A stretch of 14,252 nucleotides of DNA, taken from the NCBI GenBank assembly GCA_018713375.1, contig DVOV01000102.1:1-14252 (forward strand). The letters run 5' to 3'. A model generated the notes under the pieces. The model had not been told where the DNA came from. It saw only the letters and a program-made list of their open reading frames with translations, and did no database searches. The position numbers and the translations under genes are program-made. Shown here one piece after another: positions 1 through 6,048 of the stretch; position 1 is the first letter of the stretch, and each line of letters starts with the position of its first letter. This stretch comes from Candidatus Scatomorpha stercorigallinarum. GTDB lineage: Bacteria; Bacillota_A; Clostridia; Oscillospirales; Oscillospiraceae.

Positions 1-97
1 GATGTAAAGCGTCGCGTGAGTTTTGTATTGTGTATTATCACCAAGGGCGCTTACAGGCTGCCGGCGGCGAAAAAGACAAGGGAAAACCGCTATTTTT

Positions 98-116
98 GGC
101 CCGCCTTGCGGCGGCC
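98..116 (+). promoter_or_regulatory. Hairpin just upstream of the regulator's ribosome site
   Basis: GGCCCGCC (98-105) and GGCGGCC (110-116) can pair around a TTGC loop with one bulged C. This places a short GC stem directly against the Shine-Dalgarno sequence at 117-123. It is not a terminator, because no T-run follows. It might limit translation initiation. The remaining sequence from 1 to 97 holds a TATTAT (-10-like) at 33-38 but no convincing -35 box, and I see no gene in it. Confidence 0.3.
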
Positions 117-134
117 GGGGAGGATAAAGAAAAA

Positions 135-1229
135 ATGTCAAGCAGGGTGTTTCAAAGCGTCATCGTCCAGCTCAAGGAGGCCACGGACCGCTGCATTGGC
201 GTGGCGGACGACCAGGGCTTCGTGATCGCGTGCAGCGAACTTTCAATGATCGGCTCCCACCTCGACGACCTGCAGTCTGCCGCCGCGGAGAGCCAGGAAC
301 AAATCTTCTGCTCATCCGTCAGAACATTCAGGCTGCTGGGCCAGGGCGGCGCCAGCTTCGATTACGCCGTGTTCGTCTCGGGGACGGACGCCTCGGCGAG
401 GAGCATCTGCATCCTGGCCGGCGTGGCCATGAGCGAGGCTCGCACGAACTATGAGGAAAAGCACAACAAGGCGACCTTCGTCAAGAACATCATCTCCGAC
501 AATATCCTGCCGGGCGATGTGTACGTCCGCGCCAAGGAGCTGCACTTCGTCACCGACGTGCCCCGCGCCGTGTTCCTGATACGGCAGGTGGAGCGCACGG
601 ACGTGGCCGTGCTGGAGGTGATACAGAACCTCTTCCAGGACCGCCAGCGCGACTTCGTGCTCTCCGTCAGCGAGGCGGACGTGGTGGTGATCAAGGAGCT
701 CACCAACGAGGACCACCCCGACGAGGTGAACAAGATCGCGGAGACCATCCAGAACACCGTCCGCAGCGAGCTGGGCGTCAAGACCGTCATCGGCATCGGC
801 TCCCCCGCCTATCACCTGCGCGAGCTGGCCGACCGCTACAAGGAGGCCCAGGTGGCCATCGAGGTCGGCAAGGTGTTCGACACGGAAAAGACCATCATCA
901 ACTACGAGAACCTCGGCATCGGGCGCATAATCTATCAGCTCCCCACCACGCTCTGCGAGATGTTCCTCTCCGAAGTCTTTAAGAAGAACCCCATCGAGGC
1001 CCTGGACGCTGACACGCTGGACACCATCAACAAGTTCTTCGAGAACAACCTGAACGTGTCCGAGACCAGCCGCAAGCTCTATGTCCACCGCAACACGCTG
1101 GTGTACAGGCTCGAGAAGATAAAGAAGATTACCGGCCTGGACCTGCGCGAGTTCGATCACGCCATCGTGTTCAAGGTCGCTATGATGGTCAAAAAATACC
1201 TCGACTCGCAGAACAGCCTGAAGTTCTGA
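135..1229 (+). CDS. CdaR/PucR-family transcriptional regulator
   Basis: Predicted cytoplasmic DNA-binding regulator of 364 residues. The C-terminus (about 300-355) is a PucR-type helix-turn-helix, with the family hallmark V-H-R-N-T-L-x-Y-R-L at about 317-326. The middle (about 140-250) resembles the degenerate GGDEF-like domain of CdaR proteins; I see no GGDEF catalytic motif. The N-terminal ~110 residues are a putative sensor domain whose ligand I cannot name. I chose the ATG at 135 because GGGGAGGA lies at 117-123 with suitable spacing. The same frame opens at 30, but those 35 extra codons translate to low-complexity, unlikely sequence and lack a ribosome site. The gene ends 34 nt before ftsE on the same strand, so co-transcription is plausible. 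CdaR itself senses sugar diacids; the placement beside ftsEX suggests a different signal here, which is inference. Confident in family, not in target. Confidence 0.85.
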   Translation: MSSRVFQSVIVQLKEATDRCIGVADDQGFVIACSELSMIGSHLDDLQSAAAESQEQIFCSSVRTFRLLGQGGASFDYAVFVSGTDASARSICILAGVAMSEARTNYEEKHNKATFVKNIISDNILPGDVYVRAKELHFVTDVPRAVFLIRQVERTDVAVLEVIQNLFQDRQRDFVLSVSEADVVVIKELTNEDHPDEVNKIAETIQNTVRSELGVKTVIGIGSPAYHLRELADRYKEAQVAIEVGKVFDTEKTIINYENLGIGRIIYQLPTTLCEMFLSEVFKKNPIEALDADTLDTINKFFENNLNVSETSRKLYVHRNTLVYRLEKIKKITGLDLREFDHAIVFKVAMMVKKYLDSQNSLKF

Positions 1230-1263
1230 GGCCGGGGCGTATCTACCCAGGAGGTGAGGACCT

Positions 1264-1956
1264 ATGGTCCAGATGAATGATGTGCGCATGGTGTACGACA
1301 GCAGCGGCACTGAGGCGCTCAACGACGTCGATCTGGAGATCAACGAGGGCGAATTCGTGTTCCTCGTGGGGCCGTCCGGCTCCGGCAAGACGACGATCAT
1401 CAAGCTGCTCACCGGCGAGGTGCAGGCCAAGCAGGGCGAGATATCCGTCAACGGTTTCGACCTGCGCCGCATCAAGCGCCGCAAGCTGCCGCAGCTGAGG
1501 CGGACGCTGGGCGTTATTTTCCAGGATTTCCGGCTCATAGACAAGCTGACCGTCTACGAAAACGTGGCCTTTGCCATGCGCGTCGTGGGCGCCTCCGGCA
1601 AGGCGATAAGCGAGCGCGTGCCCTATGTGCTCGAGCTCGTGGGCCTCAAGGGCCGCGAAAAGCGGCGTCCGAAGGAGCTCTCCGGCGGCGAGCAGCAGCG
1701 CGTGGCCATCGCCCGCGCGCTGGTCAACTCCCCGCGCATGATAATCGCCGACGAGCCCACCGGCAACCTCGACCCGGTGCGCAGCCTGGAGATCATGCTC
1801 CTGCTGGAGAAGATCAACGAGCTGGGGACGACCGTCCTGGTCGTCACGCACGAGAAGGAGCTCGTGAACGCCTTCTCCAAGCGCGTCGTCGCCATCGACG
1901 GCGGGCACATCATCAGCGACGGAATGGACGGGTATTACAGCTATGAAATTGAATAG
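1264..1956 (+). CDS. ftsE: Cell division ATP-binding protein FtsE
   Basis: ATPase subunit of the FtsEX complex, bound to the cytoplasmic face of FtsX. It couples ATP hydrolysis to activation of peptidoglycan hydrolases outside the cell. The 230-residue protein has the full ABC set: Walker A GPSGSGKT (36-43), Q-loop Q87, signature LSGGEQQR (139-146), Walker B MIIADE (159-164) and H-loop H196. Length is normal for FtsE. The start at 1264 follows AGGAGGTGA (1249-1257) at good spacing; an internal ATG at 1273 fits less well. Its last 14 nt overlap the start of ftsX, the usual arrangement for these partners. The tail after about residue 216 ([14 protein letters not shown]) is acidic and variable, as is common in the family. 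LolD/MacB-type ABC proteins share the motifs, but the adjacent ftsX decides the call. Confidence 0.97.
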   Translation: MVQMNDVRMVYDSSGTEALNDVDLEINEGEFVFLVGPSGSGKTTIIKLLTGEVQAKQGEISVNGFDLRRIKRRKLPQLRRTLGVIFQDFRLIDKLTVYENVAFAMRVVGASGKAISERVPYVLELVGLKGREKRRPKELSGGEQQRVAIARALVNSPRMIIADEPTGNLDPVRSLEIMLLLEKINELGTTVLVVTHEKELVNAFSKRVVAIDGGHIISDGMDGYYSYEIE

Positions 1957-2830
1957 TATCGGATATCTCATAAAGTCCGGCTTCAAGGGCATATTCAGCC
2001 ACGGGCTGATGAGCTTCGCCACGGTGGCCATCATCACGGCCTGCCTCATCATCATGGGCGCGTTTTCCCTGCTCGTTGTGAACATAAACGACATGATTGC
2101 CGGTCTTGAGGACGAAAGCAACGTCGTCGTCGCCTTCATCGACGAGAATCTCAGCCGTGAGGAGGCCGTCGCCCTCGAGCCCGCCATCCTCGCCGTCCCC
2201 AATGTGGACAGCGCCCAGTTCGTCACCCGCGAGGAGGCCGCGGAGGACTTCCAGTCCGATTACGACGAGGAGCTCTTCGACGTCATCACGGACGACACGT
2301 TCCGCGACCGCTATGTGGTACAATTGCAGGACATCAGCCTGATGGAGCAGACGCGCACGGACCTCTACGCCGTGGACGGCGTGGCCAAGGTGAACGCGCA
2401 CCTTGAGTACGCTGAGGGCTTCATCACCGCGCGGAACATCGTCAGCGTCATCTCCCTGATACTGATCGTGATACTGATCGTCGTGTCCTTCTTCATCATG
2501 ACGAACACCATCAAGCTGGCCACCTTCACCCGCCGCGAGGAGATCGCCATCATGAAGATGGTCGGCGCCTCCAACGGCTTCATCCGCTGCCCCTTCATCG
2601 TCGAGGGCCTGGTGCTGGGCCTGCTCGGCGGCGCGCTGGCCTTCCTGGCCGAGTGGGGCCTCTACGGCCTCGTCTCCAGCAGCCTGCTGGGCGGCCTCAC
2701 GGGGACGTTCTTCAGCGTGGTGCCCTTCTCCGCCGTGATGTGGCCGCTGCTGGCCGCCTTCCTCGGCGTGGGCGTGCTGGTGGGCGTGTTCGGCGGCAGC
2801 AGCGCCATCCGCAACTATCTCAAGGTCTGA
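1943..2830 (+). CDS. ftsX: Cell division permease-like protein FtsX
   Basis: Membrane partner of FtsE, 295 residues, about the family norm. Predicted topology is four transmembrane helices (about 24-46, 166-188, 218-240, 264-286) with a short cytoplasmic N-terminus. A large extracellular loop (about 47-165) is the part that binds the hydrolase or its coiled-coil activator in characterised FtsX proteins. The cytoplasmic stretch TRREEIAIMKMVGAS (196-210), followed by IRCPFIVEG, is the conserved FtsX block that contacts FtsE; most family members have Trp or another residue at the Cys position. The gene starts inside ftsE (14-nt overlap) with only a weak purine-rich site, so translation is probably coupled. 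The M23 endopeptidase gene follows after 19 nt. FtsX is not a transporter despite its ABC-permease fold. Confidence 0.96.
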   Translation: MKLNSIGYLIKSGFKGIFSHGLMSFATVAIITACLIIMGAFSLLVVNINDMIAGLEDESNVVVAFIDENLSREEAVALEPAILAVPNVDSAQFVTREEAAEDFQSDYDEELFDVITDDTFRDRYVVQLQDISLMEQTRTDLYAVDGVAKVNAHLEYAEGFITARNIVSVISLILIVILIVVSFFIMTNTIKLATFTRREEIAIMKMVGASNGFIRCPFIVEGLVLGLLGGALAFLAEWGLYGLVSSSLLGGLTGTFFSVVPFSAVMWPLLAAFLGVGVLVGVFGGSSAIRNYLKV

Positions 2831-2849
2831 CACCCCCGGGAGGGAACTA

Positions 2850-4115
2850 ATGAAGCAGAAAAGATTAGCCGTACAGATCATCTGCATCGTCCTGGCGGCG
2901 ATGTTCACCCTCTCTCTGGCGCTCATCGCCATAGGCTCCACGGGGGCCTACGCCATCGGCGAGCAGTACCAGGGCGAGATAGACTCCATCGAGGCCCAGA
3001 AGGAAGAGCTGCAGGCCGAGCGGGCCGGCATGCAGGCCGGCATCGACGAGCTGGAGGCCCAGCGGGCCAGCGTCCTTGAGCAGAAGGCCGCGCTGGACGC
3101 GCAGAACGAGCTCGCCCGCCAGGAGATCGAGCTCATCGACGAGCAGATCGCGCTCTACACCTCGCTGGTGGAGGAAAAGGCCCGCGAGCTCGAACAGGCC
3201 GAGGCCGAGGAGAGCGAGCAGCTCGACACCTACAAGACGCACATCCGCGCCATGGAGGAAAACGGCAAGTATACATATCTGGACATCCTCTTCCGCAGCG
3301 CCTCGCTCAGCGAGCTGCTGACGGCCATCGACCAGATAGGCGAGATCATGGAGGCGGACAAGCGGCTCTATGACGAATACTCCGCCGCCCGCGAGCACAC
3401 GGAGGACGTGAAGGCCGAATATGAGGCCACGCTGACGGAGCTGGGCGCCGAGTCCGAGGAGCTGGCCGAGGAGAAGGCCGAGCTGGAGGAACAGATAGCC
3501 TCCGCCGTCGAGCTCATCACCGAGCTGGAGGAGGACCTGGAGCAGGCGCGCGCCGAATACGCCGCCAACGAGGCCGCCGAGGCCGCGCTGAATGCCCAGC
3601 TGGACGCCATCAACGCCCAGATAGCCGCCGAGGAGGAGGCCGCGCGGCAGGAGGCCATGCAGAACAACCAGCAGTATACGGGCCCCGGCTCCACCGCCAC
3701 GGGCTCCTACATCTGGCCCTGCCCCTCCAGCACCTATGTCACCAGCCGCTACGGCTACCGCACGCACCCCATCTTCGGCGACGAGCGCTTCCACAGCGGC
3801 ATCGACATCTCCGCGAACGAGGGCGCGACCATCATCGCCGCGGACAGCGGCACCGTCTCTGTGGCGACGTATGACTCCTCCTACGGCAACTACGTCACCG
3901 TCTACCACTCCAACGGCACTTACACGCTGTACGCGCACATGTCCTCCCTCGCCGTCAGCGCGGGGCAGACCGTCTCCCAGGGCGACACCATCGGCTACGC
4001 CGGCTCCACCGGCTGGGCCACCGGCCCGCACCTGCACTTCGAGATACGCTCCAACGGCGGCACCGTAGACCCGCTGGCGTACTTCTCCAACTATTCCCTG
4101 GCGCCGGACGCCTGA
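2850..4115 (+). CDS. Secreted coiled-coil M23 (LytM) endopeptidase, EnvC/PcsB-like FtsEX partner
   Basis: Predicted extracellular murein endopeptidase of 421 residues. A signal peptide (1-35) has a likely cleavage after AYA. A long Glu/Ala-rich coiled coil spans about 38-270 and contains a conserved-looking break YLDILFRSASLSELL (143-157), as in EnvC and PcsB coiled-coil domains. A short linker leads to a LytM/M23 domain (about 285-415). All zinc and catalytic residues are visible: H315 and D319 (HSGID), H363 (YAH) and H396 in HLH (394-396). The domain therefore looks catalytically competent, unlike E. coli EnvC, which only activates amidases. Ribosome site GGGAGGG lies at about 2838-2844. 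Position directly after ftsX implies that the coiled coil docks on FtsX and the enzyme cuts septal or lateral wall peptide bridges when FtsEX cycles. Function is inferred from family and context. Confidence 0.93.
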   Translation: MKQKRLAVQIICIVLAAMFTLSLALIAIGSTGAYAIGEQYQGEIDSIEAQKEELQAERAGMQAGIDELEAQRASVLEQKAALDAQNELARQEIELIDEQIALYTSLVEEKARELEQAEAEESEQLDTYKTHIRAMEENGKYTYLDILFRSASLSELLTAIDQIGEIMEADKRLYDEYSAAREHTEDVKAEYEATLTELGAESEELAEEKAELEEQIASAVELITELEEDLEQARAEYAANEAAEAALNAQLDAINAQIAAEEEAARQEAMQNNQQYTGPGSTATGSYIWPCPSSTYVTSRYGYRTHPIFGDERFHSGIDISANEGATIIAADSGTVSVATYDSSYGNYVTVYHSNGTYTLYAHMSSLAVSAGQTVSQGDTIGYAGSTGWATGPHLHFEIRSNGGTVDPLAYFSNYSLAPDA

Positions 4116-4140
4116 TAGGTCCCGCGCCATCCGCAAAGCC

Positions 4141-4239
4141 CGGGCGGCCGCCCATCCGGCCGCCCGCGCGCACGTTATATTCCCGGCGGCGGGCGCCCTC
4201 CCCCGCCGGCAATTTCCTGTCAGCGCCGCCGCGGGCGGC
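4141..4239 (+). promoter_or_regulatory. Three successive GC hairpins between endopeptidase and protease genes
   Basis: The 141-nt gap holds three stems. The first is a perfect 10-bp stem CGGGCGGCCG (4141-4150) / CGGCCGCCCG (4157-4166) with a 6-nt loop. The second is CCGGCGG (4183-4189) / CCGCCGG (4203-4209), whose loop contains the palindrome GGGCGCCC (4191-4198). The third is GCCGCC (4225-4230) / GGCGGC (4234-4239), just upstream of the GGGGG ribosome site (4245-4249). None is followed by a T-run, so they look less like full terminators than like mRNA-stability, processing or attenuation structures. I see no convincing promoter here. Confidence 0.5.
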
Positions 4240-4256
4240 AGATCGGGGGTATTCAA

Positions 4257-5435
4257 ATGAAGCAAAACGGCGGGCTCCTGCGCGCCATCGGCCGGCTGAG
4301 GATAAATTTCTGGATCGCCATGCTGCTGTGCGTGCTCTGCGTGGGCGTCACCTACGGCGTGGCCTCCAGCAATGCACGCAACGCCTTCGGCAGCGACGAG
4401 AACTACGCCCAGGCCATGAAATACCTTGAGGTGAAGAACACCATCGACGACTATTACATCGGCACGGTGGACGAGGAAGCCGTCTCCGCCGCCGCCTTTT
4501 CCGCGATGGTGGACTCCCTGGGCGACGTCTGGAGCTCCTACATGAGCCCCAGCGAATACCAGACCTACCAGCTCTATTCGTCCAACCAGTTCATCGGCCT
4601 CGGCGTCTCCATCGCCAAGGACGCCGACACCGGCGGCTTTGAGATCACCGGCCTCACGGAGGGCTCCCCGGCGGAGAACGCCGGCCTCGCCCGCGGGGAC
4701 ATCATCCTCACCGTGGACGGCGAGGACGTCACCGGCATGACCATCAGCGACGCGCGCAGCCTCATCACCTCGCACATCGACGAGTCCGTGGACCTGACCG
4801 TCGAGCGCAACGGCAGCCCGGTGGATTACACCGTCGATTGCCGCCTCATCTACGACGACCCCGTGAGCTACGAGATGATAAACGGCAACGTGGGCTACAT
4901 CCGCATCGCCAATTTCGAGTCCGGCGCGGCGCAGAGCTCCATCAGCGCCATCGAGAGCCTGCTCACCGCCGGCGCGGAGTACTTCGTGTTCGACGTGCGC
5001 ACCAACCCCGGCGGGCTGCTGAGCGAGCTCACCACCCTGCTCGACTACCTGCTGCCCGGCGTGGACATCTTCGTCTCCGTGGACAAGAGCGGCGAGGAGA
5101 CGGTGGTCACCTCGAACAACGTCTGCCTGGACATGGACATGTGCGTGCTGGTGAACGCGGACAGCTACTCCGCCGCGGAGTTCTTCGCCGCCGCGCTGCA
5201 GGAATACGGCTGGGCCACCATCGTCGGCGAGCACACCACCGGCAAGGGCCGCAGCCAGCAGACCTTCGAGCTCTCCGACGGCAGCGCGCTGCACCTCTCC
5301 ACGGCGAAATACCTCACGCCCAAGCGCGTGGACCTCTCCGAGCAGGGCGGCGTGGCCCCGGATATCGAGGTCGCCCTCAGCGGCAACACCGACTCCCAGC
5401 TCGACGCGGCCGTCAGCCAGCTGCTTTACGGTTGA
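4257..5435 (+). CDS. S41 carboxy-terminal processing protease (CtpA/CtpB type)
   Basis: Membrane-anchored extracytoplasmic serine protease of 392 residues, close to CtpB-type proteins. A single N-terminal membrane anchor lies at about 18-38. A helical N-terminal segment is followed by a PDZ domain (about 105-190, with GLGVSI and the SPAENAGLARGDIIL core at 137-151) and an S41 core (about 200-375). The Ser/Lys dyad is intact: S305 in DSYSAAE and K330 in TTGKG, spaced 25 residues apart as in the family, with Q334 four residues after the lysine. Start ATG at 4257 follows GGGGG at 4245-4249. Bacillus also has a ctpB gene next to ftsEX, and some CtpA proteases degrade M23 hydrolases, so the neighbouring endopeptidase is a candidate substrate (inference). 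In spore formers CtpB instead processes a sporulation signalling protein; this cannot be distinguished here. Confidence 0.93.
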   Translation: MKQNGGLLRAIGRLRINFWIAMLLCVLCVGVTYGVASSNARNAFGSDENYAQAMKYLEVKNTIDDYYIGTVDEEAVSAAAFSAMVDSLGDVWSSYMSPSEYQTYQLYSSNQFIGLGVSIAKDADTGGFEITGLTEGSPAENAGLARGDIILTVDGEDVTGMTISDARSLITSHIDESVDLTVERNGSPVDYTVDCRLIYDDPVSYEMINGNVGYIRIANFESGAAQSSISAIESLLTAGAEYFVFDVRTNPGGLLSELTTLLDYLLPGVDIFVSVDKSGEETVVTSNNVCLDMDMCVLVNADSYSAAEFFAAALQEYGWATIVGEHTTGKGRSQQTFELSDGSALHLSTAKYLTPKRVDLSEQGGVAPDIEVALSGNTDSQLDAAVSQLLYG

Positions 5436-5460
5436 CAGCCGGACTAAACTCAACTATAAT
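5432..5460 (+). promoter_or_regulatory. Perfect consensus sigma-A promoter of greA-lysS
   Basis: TTGACA (5432-5437) and TATAAT (5455-5460) are exact consensus hexamers separated by exactly 17 nt. The -35 box overlaps the stop codon (5433-5435) of the upstream protease gene. The predicted start point is about 5466-5468, directly at the hairpin that follows. Such an exact match argues for strong constitutive initiation, which would need downstream control. Confidence 0.9.
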
Positions 5461-5466
5461 ATCAAC

Positions 5467-5493
5467 GTGAAAAAGGCCGCCGGCCTTTTTCAC
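5467..5493 (+). terminator. Perfect 27-nt hairpin at the predicted +1 of greA
   Basis: GTGAAAAAGGCC (5467-5478) and GGCCTTTTTCAC (5482-5493) form a perfect 12-bp stem with a 3-nt GCC loop. The A-tract, GC core and T-tract are the layout of an intrinsic, potentially bidirectional terminator. It can end transcripts from the upstream protease gene. Because it starts where the greA promoter should initiate, it would also be the first structure in the greA mRNA. GGCCTTTT (5482-5489) could alternatively pair with AAAA-C-GGCC (5506-5514), so a rival structure is possible. Confidence 0.75.
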
Positions 5494-5550
5494 ATGTTTT
5501 GCGTCAAAACGGCCCTGTGGCCCCGATATAACGATTTGGAGGAAATGGCA

Positions 5551-6033
5551 ATGTCTTCTTCGGAAAAGATCAAAATGAGCCAGGAGCGCTACGACTCCCT
5601 GGTGGAAGAACTCAACTACCTGGAGACCGTGCGCGAAAAGGAGGTCTCCGAGCTGATAAAGGAGGCCCGCAGCTTCGGCGACCTCTCCGAGAACAGCGAA
5701 TACGACGAGGCGAAGACCGAGCAGGGCAAGCTCTACTCCAAGATCGCCGAGATGAAGGTCCTCATCGAGAAGGCCGAGATCATCGAAAAGACCGAGACGG
5801 CCGAGGACGTCGTCGCCCTCAGCAGCCACGTCAGGCTGCTCGACCTGGAGGAGAACGAAGAGGTCGATTACCACATCGTCGGCTCGCAGGAGGCCAACCC
5901 CATGCAGGGCCGCATCAGCGACGAGAGCCCCATCGGCCGCGCCATCCTCGGCCGCCGCGTGGGCGAGACGGTGACGGTGGAGGCCCCCGCCGGCAGCGTG
6001 CAGATGAAGATACTGGCCGTTGAGAACAGCTGA
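5551..6033 (+). CDS. greA: Transcription elongation factor GreA
   Basis: Cytoplasmic factor that enters the RNA polymerase secondary channel and stimulates cleavage of backtracked RNA. The 160-residue length matches the family. The N-terminal coiled coil (about 1-80) carries the acidic tip GDLSEN (43-48, D44 and E47) that acts in cleavage, followed by EYDEAK. The C-terminal FKBP-like domain (about 85-160) includes SPIGRAILGRRVGETV. I chose ATG 5551 because GGAGG (5538-5542) lies 8 nt upstream; ATG 5545 is only 2 nt from it. The longer in-frame GTG start at 5467 falls inside the leader hairpin and adds 28 residues not typical of GreA. lysS starts 15 nt after the stop, so the two form an operon driven by the consensus promoter at 5432-5460. 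A hairpin in the leader suggests control after initiation, possibly by GreA itself. Confidence 0.95.
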   Translation: MSSSEKIKMSQERYDSLVEELNYLETVREKEVSELIKEARSFGDLSENSEYDEAKTEQGKLYSKIAEMKVLIEKAEIIEKTETAEDVVALSSHVRLLDLEENEEVDYHIVGSQEANPMQGRISDESPIGRAILGRRVGETVTVEAPAGSVQMKILAVENS

Positions 6034-6048
6034 GAGGCAGGGGGATAT

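Noticed and set aside
312..1544. 410-codon minus-strand frame across the regulator and ftsE
   Set aside because: It crosses two genes with strong domain evidence, has biased composition, and has no start signals.
2865..5453. 862-codon open frame on the minus strand
   Set aside because: It lies antisense to the endopeptidase and protease genes, whose domains and catalytic residues are clear. Its translation is Val/Gly/Ala/His-rich with no domain. Long antisense frames are expected at this GC content.
5467..5550. 28-residue N-terminal extension of GreA from a GTG
   Set aside because: The GTG is the first base of the leader hairpin and likely the transcription start. A proper ribosome site precedes ATG 5551, and GreA proteins are about 160 residues.
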